From NCBI RefSeq assembly GCF_000337795.1, contig NZ_AOLP01000006.1, positions 1 to 64,000 of the forward strand: DNA of 64,000 bases, written 5' to 3'. Below, one piece after another: positions 35,507-44,686 of the stretch. How positions within the stretch are numbered: position 1 is the stretch's first letter; the number at the start of each line of letters is the position of its first letter. Source of the stretch: Haloferax denitrificans ATCC 35960 (GTDB taxonomy: Archaea; Halobacteriota; Halobacteria; Halobacteriales; Haloferacaceae). Below the pieces are notes generated by a model. It made no database searches. It was not told the origin of the DNA and saw only the letters and a list, made by a program, of their open reading frames with translations. The position numbers were made by a program, and so were the translations under genes.

Positions 35507-36211
35507 ATGCTCAACGTGAAAATTCGGGTCAAATACGAGGGAGATTGGACGGCGGAGTTACGCGACAAAGACGTCTTCGGCCAATTTCTAGCGACCACGT
35601 TCAGAAACCGCCAATATCTGGGCGTCGTGACACTCGACGTCGCGTCCGAGGACTGTGACGAAGTTCTCGAGACGATACGGAACCACAGACACACAGAGTC
35701 GATGGAAGTCATCGAAATCCGCGAAACTGATTACGGAAAGCGGTCCACAGCAACCATCGTGATCAACGGGTTGTACCACGAATACACTCCACTTCAAATT
35801 CTCCTCTATGAGGGATATCTCCCCTACGGTGCCTTTGGTGAGTTGGACAACGGTGAGATGACGTACGACTTGCTCGTCGAAGACCGGGACAGTATCTCCG
35901 ACGCCGTCAGTCTCCTCCGTGAGTTCGGGCCCGTCAGCGTCGACCGAATCACACAGAGCTTCAGTAGTTACGTGGTTCCAAGTGTCACCGAGTGGCAGAG
36001 CCTGCTCAGTTCACTCCCACCGCGACAGCGCGAATTACTCGATACTGCACTTGAGGAGGGATATTACGACATGCCGCGCGAAATCACGCTCAAAGAATTA
36101 GCGGACGAGGTTGGTGTCGCAAAAACTACCGCTTCGCAGCATCTTCGGAAGGCGGAACGACAGATCGTCTCGTTCGTAGTTCGGTATATGAACCTCACAC
36201 AACCCAACTGA
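35507..36211 (+). CDS. HTH-10 (bacterio-opsin-activator-type) transcriptional regulator
   Basis: The 234-residue protein has a sensor-like N-terminal domain (two similar beta-rich halves) and a C-terminal HTH-10 domain: LSSLPPRQRELLDTALEEGY, ITLKELADEVGVAKTTASQHL, RKAERQIV. This is the Bat-type architecture specific to haloarchaea. It sits in the centre of the metabolic island and is divergent from the aldehyde dehydrogenase. The repeated motif at the island's promoters, including its own, makes it the likely local regulator. Confidence 0.88.
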   Translation: MLNVKIRVKYEGDWTAELRDKDVFGQFLATTFRNRQYLGVVTLDVASEDCDEVLETIRNHRHTESMEVIEIRETDYGKRSTATIVINGLYHEYTPLQILLYEGYLPYGAFGELDNGEMTYDLLVEDRDSISDAVSLLREFGPVSVDRITQSFSSYVVPSVTEWQSLLSSLPPRQRELLDTALEEGYYDMPREITLKELADEVGVAKTTASQHLRKAERQIVSFVVRYMNLTQPN

Positions 36212-36219
36212 GTTGACGA

Positions 36220-36711
36220 CTACTTTTCGATCTCGGGCAGCGATTCTCTGTTAGGAGCGTACTCTGCAGCAGCATCGGCTGGAAGGACGACGATGGGGAC
36301 ATCTGCATTGAACAATAGATACTGGTTACTGCTGCCGAATACCGCCTTCCCAACTGGACTCCGTTTCCGACTGTATACGTACAGACGGTCGACGTCGTGT
36401 TCCTCTGCAGTTGATAGAATCGCTTTGCCTGGTTTGTCTGATTTTACGCCCTCAATGTCCGTAGTGAAGTCCGCTTCCTGAAGCAACGCTTTCGCAGCAC
36501 TAACCGCCGATTTCCGAGCTGCGAGTTCGTCGAGGGATGGATCACCATCGATTGCGAGATTGTCTATCGTCGACTGATGCTCACCCTCGTCGAATACATG
36601 AAGGAGACGAACCGACATCTCGTCCGACGATTCCATCTCGATAACCGTCTTTGCGACCGAACGTGCCCATGGAGCGAAGTTATCCACTGGGACGAGTACC
36701 TGGCTGGACAT
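36220..36711 (-). CDS. UspA-type universal stress protein
   Basis: The 163-residue protein has the Usp fold: QVLVPVDNFAPWARSVAKTVI at the start, VRLLHVFDE, VDRLYVYSRKR and the C-terminal ATP-loop-like GSSNQYLLFNADVPIVVLP. The G-2x-G-9x-G(S/T) nucleotide loop is only partly kept. The promoter holds a divergent copy of the island motif (36743-36760) and a TATA box GTTTAAAA (36764-36771). Confidence 0.82.
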   Translation of the reverse strand: MSSQVLVPVDNFAPWARSVAKTVIEMESSDEMSVRLLHVFDEGEHQSTIDNLAIDGDPSLDELAARKSAVSAAKALLQEADFTTDIEGVKSDKPGKAILSTAEEHDVDRLYVYSRKRSPVGKAVFGSSNQYLLFNADVPIVVLPADAAAEYAPNRESLPEIEK

Positions 36712-36799
36712 ATATTGTCTACTATCCTACAACCAGTTTACTATTCACCCAAACACAGTCCACGTTTAAAATAGGAAACGTCGGCTGATATTACGAGGG

Positions 36800-37774
36800 T
36801 TATTCGTGACCAGCGATTGGCAGCGGTTCGTACGGTTCTTCGAGCCACTCCATATCCGAGTCAGACAGCGAAATATCCAAGGCAGCGACCGATTGTTCGA
36901 GATGTTCGATGGAATTACAACCAATAATCGGGACGTCGACGTGCTCTTTGTGCAAGATCCACGCGAGAGATATCTGGGCCATCGTCACTCCTTTCTCCGC
37001 AGCGAGTTCTTGCACACGGCGGTTGATTTCGGAGCCCCCACCCTCGCGGTACGGATAATCGTGGGCCCATGGGTCTGAGTTCCCGCGTTTCGTGTCCTCG
37101 AACTCGTCAAATGGCATTGCGAGGTTTCCACGAGCTAGTGGGCTGTAGGTCATGACACCCACGTCCTTATCTTCAGTCAGTTTGTACATCTCGCGCTCTT
37201 CTTCCCGGTAGAGCAAGTTGTAGTGGTTTTGCATGACCTCGAACCGTTCGAGGTCGAGTTCTGAACTCGTGCGAAGCGCATCTGCGAACTGGTGTGCCCA
37301 CATCGACGACGTGCCGATGTATCGGGTCTTCTCACGACGGACCGCATCGTCGAACGCTTTCAGAGACACGTCGATGGGAGTGTCGTAATCCCAGCGGTGT
37401 GCCATGAAAATATCGACGGTATCCATCCCAAGTCGGTCGAGTGAGTTGTCGAGCTCCTGCTCGATGGCCTTCCGAGAGAGCCCTTGTGAGTTGGGGTCGT
37501 CTTCGTCCATCTGGTAGTAACACTTCGTCGTGACGACCATCTCGTCTCGACGTCCATCCAAGGCCTTCCCAAGGACGCGTTCACTCTCGCCTTGAGAATA
37601 GAGGTTCGCGTTATCGAAGAAGTTGATCCCAAGGTCGATTGCTCGGTCAATAATCTCGAGGCTCTCTTCTTCGTCGAGAACCCACTCTCGCCAGTCGCTT
37701 GAACCGAAACTCATGCAGCCCAGCGCGAGGCGACTCACTTCCAATCCTGTGTTGCCAAGTGTCGTGTACTCCAT
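36800..37774 (-). CDS. Aldo/keto reductase
   Basis: The 324-residue protein is a complete AKR barrel: YTTLGNTGLEVSRLALGCMSFG, the catalytic Asp-Tyr in FFDNANLYSQGESERVLGKAL (Asp, Tyr), Lys in VVTTKCYY and His in IFMAHRWDYDTPID. The NADPH-binding C-terminal part includes YSPLARGNL and VPIIGCNSIEHLEQSV. It interconverts an aldehyde or ketone and an alcohol. The start is ATG 37774 (a GTG is 6 bases upstream). The promoter carries the island motif (37811-37830) and a T-rich box. Confidence 0.9.
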   Translation of the reverse strand: MEYTTLGNTGLEVSRLALGCMSFGSSDWREWVLDEEESLEIIDRAIDLGINFFDNANLYSQGESERVLGKALDGRRDEMVVTTKCYYQMDEDDPNSQGLSRKAIEQELDNSLDRLGMDTVDIFMAHRWDYDTPIDVSLKAFDDAVRREKTRYIGTSSMWAHQFADALRTSSELDLERFEVMQNHYNLLYREEEREMYKLTEDKDVGVMTYSPLARGNLAMPFDEFEDTKRGNSDPWAHDYPYREGGGSEINRRVQELAAEKGVTMAQISLAWILHKEHVDVPIIGCNSIEHLEQSVAALDISLSDSDMEWLEEPYEPLPIAGHE

Positions 37775-37992
37775 TGACACATGGTTGCAAAGTTCAGCCT
37801 TAGGGTAAGCGTACTGCGAACCATAGTGTTGTTTTTATTATTCCCAAAGCATCTCCTCATCAACAGAATATTCAGTCACACCTGCATAAGCCAAAGTATT
37901 AACTATGTGTGAGATTGTCGTAGACCGATGAATATCCTGCATTCAAAAACACCTCAACACGCAGCGAGAGGGTCACTTGCCGGTGAGCAGGC

Positions 37993-39282
37993 GTGAATCA
38001 GCGGACTGATTACCAGGGATTGGAGGGCGAAGAGACGCCTTCAGAGAACGAGCCACGAAGTCGTCGCTACAACTGGTCGCGTATGGACCTCGACGAACTT
38101 GTCGACGTCTACTGGCAAGACATTGCGCCGAAACGATATCGCGATGGGTTCGATGAGGACCGCGACGTTCCGACCTACGAGTGGCTCACCGAACACGGAT
38201 ACAGTGGCATCGCGTACGCGCTACGCGAGCATCACGACCTCACACCCAAGCAGTTCTTCGTCGACGTCGTCGGCCTCGAAGACGATGCATCTGAGGAGTG
38301 GGAATGGAACGTTGACCACGACGACACGGTGAACGCGCTCAACGCGTACCTCACATCGATAGAGACTCGTGGTGGACGGGCAGAGAGTACCGTTGAGACC
38401 CATCGGACGAGGTTGGCCAAGTGGGTTCGGACGTACCGGGAGCTGCACGGGACAGATGCGTTGCTCGAACCACTGTCTGAGTTAGACCAGCAACCGCGAG
38501 AGATAGAACGCTGTCTCGCCGTCCTCGACGTCTTCGACGAGGAGCTATCGACCGATCGGTCGAAGCTCGAGTACCTGCACGTCGCAAGAGCGTGGTATGC
38601 GTTCGTGAAACGCCGGAAGTACGCGAAGTACAACCCACTTTCAGAGGCCGGCGAAGAGTTCGGCTGGGAAGCCAGTGAACCAGACCCACAGGCATTGTCC
38701 GCATCGCAAGTGCGTCGAATCTACGGCGAGGTAGATTCGCCCGAGGCGGAGTTACTCGTCGTTGCACTCGCTGGGTGGGGGTTACGACCTTCAGAGGTCG
38801 CCGCGTTGCACGTCGAACAGGTGGCCTTGGATGCAGAGGACCCCCATCTGTCGTTCGGGGATGGAGAGCGCAAGAACGGCCCTGGTGAAGTGACGCTGCT
38901 GTATGGCGTGGATGTCGTCGCTGATCGGATTGATTCGCTCTCTGACCGTGAGACGTGGAATGGGTATCTGTTCCCCTCTCGGTCATCGTCGACGGGGCAC
39001 GTGTCAGTTAGCACGATACGTCGTCGGTTCAAGCAGCTCGCTGACACTGCTGGCGTGGTCGTCGATGGGGGTACGCCCACGCCGAAGATGGGGCGTCGGT
39101 TCTGGTACTCGGCGTATCAGGAAGCCGTTGGTGAGGTTCTTGAGGGGCTAGAGGGTGTTGCTGAAGACCAGGGGAGTTCGTCGACGGAGGTTGTGCTACG
39201 GAACTATCTATCGAGGGAGCAAGAGCGGAAGGCTCGGCGGAGGAGGATGTATGAGAAGTTGGAAGCAGCATTCGATCGATAG
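37993..39282 (+). CDS. Site-specific tyrosine recombinase / integrase
   Basis: The 429-residue protein has an N-terminal SAM-like domain (about 110-230: NAYLTSIETRGGRAESTVETH through AWYAFVKRRKYAKYNPL). A catalytic domain follows, with the first arginine in LAGWGLRPSEVAALHVEQV and later motifs (TPTPKMGRRFWYSAYQEAVGEVL, then SSTEVVLRNYLS). The final tyrosine is likely that of NYLS. The gene starts with GTG in the sequence GAGCAGGCGTGAATC, which is copied at 25901. An inverted repeat follows the stop codon. Confidence 0.82.
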   Translation: MNQRTDYQGLEGEETPSENEPRSRRYNWSRMDLDELVDVYWQDIAPKRYRDGFDEDRDVPTYEWLTEHGYSGIAYALREHHDLTPKQFFVDVVGLEDDASEEWEWNVDHDDTVNALNAYLTSIETRGGRAESTVETHRTRLAKWVRTYRELHGTDALLEPLSELDQQPREIERCLAVLDVFDEELSTDRSKLEYLHVARAWYAFVKRRKYAKYNPLSEAGEEFGWEASEPDPQALSASQVRRIYGEVDSPEAELLVVALAGWGLRPSEVAALHVEQVALDAEDPHLSFGDGERKNGPGEVTLLYGVDVVADRIDSLSDRETWNGYLFPSRSSSTGHVSVSTIRRRFKQLADTAGVVVDGGTPTPKMGRRFWYSAYQEAVGEVLEGLEGVAEDQGSSSTEVVLRNYLSREQERKARRRRMYEKLEAAFDR

Positions 39283-39300
39283 AATTGTTCTCAATTAGCT

Positions 39301-39361
39301 GGCTGATTTAGGGGCTATCAAGTCACCGGCCAGCGAGACGTATTAGCCCCTATTTTCAGCC
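39301..39361. repeat. Inverted repeat directly after the integrase
   Basis: GGCTGATTTAGGGGCTA (39301-39317) and TAGCCCCTATTTTCAGCC (39344-39361) form a nearly perfect 17-base inverted repeat with a 26-base spacer, 19 bases after the integrase stop. It may be a terminator or part of an attachment site. Confidence 0.5.
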
Positions 39362-39555
39362 CTCAAGCCATTGACACAGACGGCTCTTGATGAACCAGTG
39401 GCGGACCTAATGATGCTATCGAACCTGTGATTTTTGAAAATGAATTTGATAGTTAGTACTTAAATGAAGTATCATCATGATTACTTGAATCGGCAGACAG
39501 CGGCCGATTTTGAAAAATAGGGAGCCCTATGGGGTATGCCTGAGTAAGTTGTCAC

Positions 39556-40395
39556 ATGGCTGGCGACCGAACGCACTCAACAACACCCGCCAAGATTGCA
39601 CGTCAACAGTTGGCACTCTTCGAGTCGATATCGGAAGCCGACTTAGAGCGAATCATCCCGCTCAGTACCATAGAGACCCAACACTACTGCGAGCAAAAAG
39701 CGCAATTCGAACGCGCGGAAACCCCGGATGAGGAATCTCTACCAGAGCGCCTAATTCGTGCACAAGAACAGCACAACGAACTGGTCGAGACGACGGGGAC
39801 GACCAGTGGTGAGTACACACTTGCAGATGCCTGGGACGACATTCAATCGGAGGATGTCTCGTTGCTCTATCCGCCGCTCGCTCATGAGCTCGTGAACATG
39901 ATCTTGATAGGGCGGCCGACCTTTCTACGGTTCGTAGATGGGCGGCCGGTCCAGTTGACACTCGTTCGTGGCGTGACGAAAGGTCGATATCTTGAAGAGC
40001 TCTTCCCGAACGAGCAGTTCCTCTTATGGTGTCATGGAAACCTGTTGGACCGAATCGGATTTGATGTTTCAGGCCTCTCCATTCGCTATCTCAAATATTC
40101 ACAGTCAAAGTTCAACGCCGTCGAGGTGAGCAGGGCACAACTCTTACTCGCAGGCGAAGATGGCGACGACGTCGCTATCAAGCTCAACGAGAAGTCACCA
40201 ATACACCCGAATATCCGCCAACATCCGCTTGCATACGAACGAGACACAGAGAGAGGTAAGCAACTTCGAGCATACGCAGCCTTCTGGCGTGACGGGGGAA
40301 AGCCATCAGGTGCCAATCACTGGAAGCAGTGTGTCAGTTGTCGCTTCAACACCGAGTGTGACCTAGCGCTGGCCCAAGGGGAAGTACGCAGGTAA
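39556..40395 (+). CDS. Cas4/RecB-like Fe-S cluster protein
   Basis: The 279-residue protein has the four-cysteine pattern of Cas4/AddB-type 4Fe-4S nucleases. One cysteine is near the N-terminus (Cys45 in IETQHYCEQKAQFERA, the usual position) and three lie at the C-terminus (CVSCRFNTEC, Cys259, 262, 268). The middle should carry a PD-(D/E)XK nuclease core; DRIGFDVSGLSIRYLKYSQSK is the candidate, but the classical GxxD...(D/E)xK residues are not clear, so activity is uncertain. It is the first gene of an operon with the exonuclease and helicase. No cas1, cas2 or CRISPR array is present. Confidence 0.65.
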   Translation: MAGDRTHSTTPAKIARQQLALFESISEADLERIIPLSTIETQHYCEQKAQFERAETPDEESLPERLIRAQEQHNELVETTGTTSGEYTLADAWDDIQSEDVSLLYPPLAHELVNMILIGRPTFLRFVDGRPVQLTLVRGVTKGRYLEELFPNEQFLLWCHGNLLDRIGFDVSGLSIRYLKYSQSKFNAVEVSRAQLLLAGEDGDDVAIKLNEKSPIHPNIRQHPLAYERDTERGKQLRAYAAFWRDGGKPSGANHWKQCVSCRFNTECDLALAQGEVRR

Positions 40396-40494
40396 CCCAC
40401 TCATGAATAATTCTAACAATAAGCCTCGAATGGGATCAAATCCAGAATTGTACCGAAGAGAAACCATGTGGGACACTCGGACAGGTGTCGATTC

Positions 40495-41934
40495 ATGATT
40501 GGGTTGACGGTCCTCCCAGAGGTGACAATGCAGCGTTGTGGAGGGAACCAGCTCCAAGACATTGTCCGCTACTTCGATTCCGATGTCATCTTCACCCCCA
40601 ACCGAATCCACGAGCCATTCTTGAGCACAGAACTTGACGACTCTGTGCATGTGATGACCCAACCGCTCAACTCCGGTGAGCCAATCGAAATAGCGGGGGA
40701 CAATGATATTCAGCTGGTCTGGGTCTCCACTCCCGCAGACCTTGAGACGCTCATACAGAATACGCAACAGAACCTAAGACAGGAAAGCTCCGAGGTATAT
40801 CTTCTGTCGGATCAACTTGCAGTTTCTGTCAACCTCATCGATTTGGAGGCGCGTCTCGATGGTCTTGCAGCCTACCGGGACACACTCGCCGAGCGCAATG
40901 CCGTTGGTGAATTCACCCACCTCACAATCAAAGCAAACCCAGAGTATCGTGCGGAGTGGCAAGGTGTCGATGTCCAGGGCGTTATGCCTAGTGCCAATGA
41001 ACAGCAGGGAATAAGCTATGCTGGAATTGCACACTTCGAACTCCAGTCTAACGGTATTGTCGGCGGAAAAACTAGAAAACTAGAGAGGTTTGGTTTGCGG
41101 GCCGTTGACCAAGTTGGTGGGACACGCATAGAAACACTCCGCGAGGCCAACATACATTCCCGTCAAGACCTTTCGATGTCATCGGTCAAGAAAATCTCGA
41201 GCCTTTCCGGCTTTGGTCAGACAACAGCTCGAACAGCTATCGAATCGGCACAGGTGATTGAACAAGGGGAGATTCGAAAGGCCTCCGGTGCGAGCCTACC
41301 AGAAGGTAAGCCGATTTTCATAGATATCGAAACCGATGGTCTCAATCCCACGATTATCTGGCTTATCGGCGTCTACCTTCCAGACCAAGACGGCCGATAT
41401 ATGCCGTTCATTGAGACCGATCCAGACAAACCCGATGTGGCACTAGAGGCGTTTCTGTCTTGGCTCGCAGAGTTCGGACGTGATCGGCCAATCGTGGCCT
41501 ATAACGGCTGGAATTTTGACTTCCCCGTGATCAACGAACATATCGCCGACCATTGCCCCAGATATCTCGAACTCTGGGAAAGCTCGTATCGTTTCGATCT
41601 CTACGACTGGGCAGTCAAAAAGAATAACGCGACCCTCCCTGGGTTAACAAACAAATTGGAAGATGTCGCGGAGGCACTCGGTTGGGAGCCATTCGATACC
41701 GGTCTAACCGGTGCTGAAGTCGCCCGGTTGTTCCAGCGTTATGCTGCGAATCCCTGCCCAGCTACCGAGCTAGATTGGGAGCGTCACAAACGATATTGCG
41801 AAGACGACGTCCGGGCGTTAGCACACATCTATAATCAAATAAAGGCATCCACCAACCGAATGACGTCGAGCGGGGGTCGATCCCGTTCGTCAAATAAAAA
41901 CTCCACGTCACAAGGAACTCTTAGTGATTTCTAA
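40495..41934 (+). CDS. DEDD exonuclease with helix-hairpin-helix region (MrfB/YprB-like)
   Basis: The C-terminal half is an RNase-H-like 3'-5' exonuclease of the YprB/MrfB type: Asp277 and Glu279 (FIDIETDGLNP), Asp342 (NGWNFDFPV), and Tyr434/Asp438 (RYCEDDV). The middle has two helix-hairpin-helix-like repeats (DQVGGTRIETLREANIHSRQDL; ISSLSGFGQTTARTAIESA) that bind DNA. The N-terminal 200 residues resemble a RecB-like domain of the same family without clear catalytic residues. It is followed after three bases by the helicase gene. In Bacillus, MrfB works with MrfA in repair of mitomycin damage. Confidence 0.75.
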   Translation: MIGLTVLPEVTMQRCGGNQLQDIVRYFDSDVIFTPNRIHEPFLSTELDDSVHVMTQPLNSGEPIEIAGDNDIQLVWVSTPADLETLIQNTQQNLRQESSEVYLLSDQLAVSVNLIDLEARLDGLAAYRDTLAERNAVGEFTHLTIKANPEYRAEWQGVDVQGVMPSANEQQGISYAGIAHFELQSNGIVGGKTRKLERFGLRAVDQVGGTRIETLREANIHSRQDLSMSSVKKISSLSGFGQTTARTAIESAQVIEQGEIRKASGASLPEGKPIFIDIETDGLNPTIIWLIGVYLPDQDGRYMPFIETDPDKPDVALEAFLSWLAEFGRDRPIVAYNGWNFDFPVINEHIADHCPRYLELWESSYRFDLYDWAVKKNNATLPGLTNKLEDVAEALGWEPFDTGLTGAEVARLFQRYAANPCPATELDWERHKRYCEDDVRALAHIYNQIKASTNRMTSSGGRSRSSNKNSTSQGTLSDF

Positions 41935-41937
41935 ACC

Positions 41938-44376
41938 ATGAGCCAGAATACAACTCCATCACTCGACGCAGTCCTGAACGCCAACACCCTTGAAGAGACC
42001 TTCCCCGACTACGAAGGACAACTTATAGACACAATCGCAGACCCTCCTCGAAAGGCAAACACGGTTCCAGCAACGGATGTGTTACCGGATGAGCTTGGTG
42101 ACCTACTCGAAAACGATCTCTACAGCCATCAAGCCGAGGCGATTCGCGAGTTACAGTCAGGCAATAATGTAACTGTCGCTACGTCCACCTCTTCTGGTAA
42201 AACTTGGGTCTACACGCTCTATTTTTGTCTTCAGAAAATGCAGAATCCGGATGCTCGCGCCCTGTTCCTGTATCCCACGAAAGCATTGAGTGTTAATCAA
42301 GAACGGAAAGTCAATGATCTCTTCGATCAGCTTGGTATTGACGCTGTTGCTGAAACCTATGATGGTGATACGAAAGATGACCGGAAAAAACTGATCAGAG
42401 ACCGAGTTGACGTTGTTATCTCAAACTTTGCAGGCATCAACCAGTATCTTGACTCACACATGAAATGGCGTGATATCTTCAAAAACTGTGAACTCATGGC
42501 CATCGACGAATGCCACACCTATACCGGAGTTCATGGGATGCACGTCGCGTGGGTCATTCGCCGGCTCCGCCGTCTTCTTGACCACTACGGCTCAGACCCA
42601 CAGTTGGTCTGTTCAACTGCCACAATCGGAAACCCCAGAGAACATTCGGAGCACCTGACCGGAGCCGAATTCGAAATCATCGACGAGGACGGTAGTCCCC
42701 ACGGCCGACGGGAGGTTGGCTTCTGGCAACCACCACTCCAAGAAACGGGGGATTTGGTCGAGGAGTTGGAAGAAGACGAGATTCTTCCCTCTATGCGACG
42801 GAATTCCGATGAGGAAGCCGCAGGTGCTCTAGTCCACCTAGCGAAGAACGATGTCCAAACACTGATGTTCACTGATTCGCGCCAGGGGACCGAGATTGGC
42901 GTCAAACGCGCTATCGAAGCCGCCCGAAGTCATCCTGATGGAAAATATATCGACGTGGAGCCATACCACGCTGGGCTCAGTAAGCGGAAGCGACGTGCCG
43001 TAGAGAACCAGCTAAATGCTGGCCAAGTCGACGGAGTGATATCGACCAGTGCACTAGAGCTTGGAATCGATATAGGTTCAATGGATGCGACGGTGCTCGC
43101 TGGGTATCCCGGTACCCGGCAATCCTTTTGGCAGCGAATCGGCCGTGCAGGTCGGGGAACCACCGATTCGCTATCCGTGTTTGTTCCCCAATCGGACGCC
43201 ATCGACCAGTATATTTTGAACAACCCCGACTACGTGCTTGAAGAAAACGTAGAAGATGCCGTCATCGACCTTTCAAATAACCCAGTGTACGCCAAGCACA
43301 TTCTCTGTGCTGCATCTGAACGGCCACTTACTGAAGCTGACACCAAGTGGTTCGGACCAAGGGATCGGCTTTCACGAGCGATCAACATGTGGCAGGCAGC
43401 CGGGCAGCTAGTCGGAGACTTGGATCGGGGCGCACAGTACAACGGAACCGCTCGACCGCAGAGCGGGATTTCGATGTATGCGACCACCGATGAACAGTAC
43501 GACGTGAGACAGGTAGATGGAGAGATCGACATGGAGCCCCTTGACAAAGAACGTGTGTACCGCGAGTATCACCCCGGCGCATTGGTGCTTTATGACGGGG
43601 ACCAGTACGAAGTCCAAGAAGTCGTTGAGGACCGAATCAACCCGTACGTCACCGTTGAGCGGTCAAATTCTGCGAACTATACCCAGGCAATCCACAACAA
43701 ACGGATCACTGACTTGGATGTTGAGAGGTCGTATGACCTAGGTGGCGGCTATCAACTCTGTGCTGGGATGGGGACGGTGCATATCAATTACAGCGCCTAC
43801 AACGTCATCGACATGTACACCGGGGAAATCGTCGAACCGATGATTCCCATTGATCTTGCACCAATTTCGCTCCGTACACAGGTCATGTGGATTGCGTTCC
43901 CTCGGGAGATTGTTAGTAGGGTATTGAATGAGATCCCGCGGAGCTCATACCTCCAACCGGAGGATAGCGGTGAATTCGCATCGATGGGTGAAGAAGAGTA
44001 TACCTTGGCTGGTGGCCTCCATGGGGGAGAACATGGTATGATCAAGATGGCACCGCTGGAACTCCGATTAGACAACAGCGATATGGGTGGGTTGTCAACA
44101 CTCCACCACAACGAGGTGGGCTCTCCGGTGTGGTTCATTCACGATGCGGTTGAGGGCGGCGTAGGTTTCGCTCACAGCGTCTACGAAAACTTCCAGTCGG
44201 TTGCACAGCGTACTGTCGAGCGCATTGATAACTGCGACTGCGAGCGCGACGTTGGTTGTCCTGCATGCTTGATGAGCAGCCAATGTGGGAATCAAAACGA
44301 ACCGCTCCATCGGCCGGCAGCGATAAGCTTCCTTCGTGCCGCTCTAAATAAAGTTGAAGACGCAACTACCGGTTGA
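41938..44376 (+). CDS. Hrq1/MrfA-type DEAD/H helicase with DUF1998 zinc domain
   Basis: The 812-residue protein has the superfamily-2 motifs: Walker A TSSGKT (residues 84-89), Ia LYPTKAL, DECH box (190-193), motif III STATIGN, motif IV-V HAGLSKRKRR and STSALELGIDIG, and motif VI QRIGRAGR (399-406). The C-terminus carries the four-cysteine DUF1998 cluster (Cys766, 768, 774, 777, 783 region; CDCERDVGCPACLMSSQCGN), diagnostic for the YprA/MrfA/Hrq1 group. It would unwind DNA for the DEDD exonuclease encoded just upstream. The 3' end converges on the Argonaute gene. Confidence 0.85.
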   Translation: MSQNTTPSLDAVLNANTLEETFPDYEGQLIDTIADPPRKANTVPATDVLPDELGDLLENDLYSHQAEAIRELQSGNNVTVATSTSSGKTWVYTLYFCLQKMQNPDARALFLYPTKALSVNQERKVNDLFDQLGIDAVAETYDGDTKDDRKKLIRDRVDVVISNFAGINQYLDSHMKWRDIFKNCELMAIDECHTYTGVHGMHVAWVIRRLRRLLDHYGSDPQLVCSTATIGNPREHSEHLTGAEFEIIDEDGSPHGRREVGFWQPPLQETGDLVEELEEDEILPSMRRNSDEEAAGALVHLAKNDVQTLMFTDSRQGTEIGVKRAIEAARSHPDGKYIDVEPYHAGLSKRKRRAVENQLNAGQVDGVISTSALELGIDIGSMDATVLAGYPGTRQSFWQRIGRAGRGTTDSLSVFVPQSDAIDQYILNNPDYVLEENVEDAVIDLSNNPVYAKHILCAASERPLTEADTKWFGPRDRLSRAINMWQAAGQLVGDLDRGAQYNGTARPQSGISMYATTDEQYDVRQVDGEIDMEPLDKERVYREYHPGALVLYDGDQYEVQEVVEDRINPYVTVERSNSANYTQAIHNKRITDLDVERSYDLGGGYQLCAGMGTVHINYSAYNVIDMYTGEIVEPMIPIDLAPISLRTQVMWIAFPREIVSRVLNEIPRSSYLQPEDSGEFASMGEEEYTLAGGLHGGEHGMIKMAPLELRLDNSDMGGLSTLHHNEVGSPVWFIHDAVEGGVGFAHSVYENFQSVAQRTVERIDNCDCERDVGCPACLMSSQCGNQNEPLHRPAAISFLRAALNKVEDATTG

Positions 44377-44397
44377 ATCACCGACTACTGAAGATAA

Positions 44398-44680
44398 TAC
44401 CCTTGTTGAAACCCTCAATCGGTGATGGGTTGCTGGCACTGTATTAACTGGTCTGTGTTCAAAGGAAATCGTTTCATGGGCGCTACACTGAATAGACGAA
44501 TGCACAGCTTAGCCCCACTATTCTGGTCATCTACGAGTTTTCGTACTCGAAAATAGTAACCGGACCTCAAGGGTCACAAAAACAGACTTGATCTTGAGCT
44601 TACTCTTTCAAATTCACCCATTAATTTCGAGACAGACGTCTCAACGAATCACCAGACGTGAAGAGGATTTCAACAAAGCC
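44398..44680. repeat. Degenerate MITE between helicase and Argonaute genes
   Basis: The gap between the two convergent stop codons is almost filled by an element with ends CTTGTTGAAACC and GGATTTCAACAAAGCC. Its left part matches 3951 and 24052; its right part (ATCACCAGACGTGAAGAGG) matches MITE copy 2. Confidence 0.6.
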
Positions 44681-44686
44681 AGCCAA

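Noticed and set aside
33934-35712. Aldehyde dehydrogenase with a 107-residue N-terminal extension
   Set aside because: The extension crosses the divergent promoter, TATA box and regulator start and has no ALDH similarity.
39556-40395. Possible CRISPR locus because of the Cas4-like protein
   Set aside because: No direct-repeat/spacer array and no other cas gene could be found in the window.
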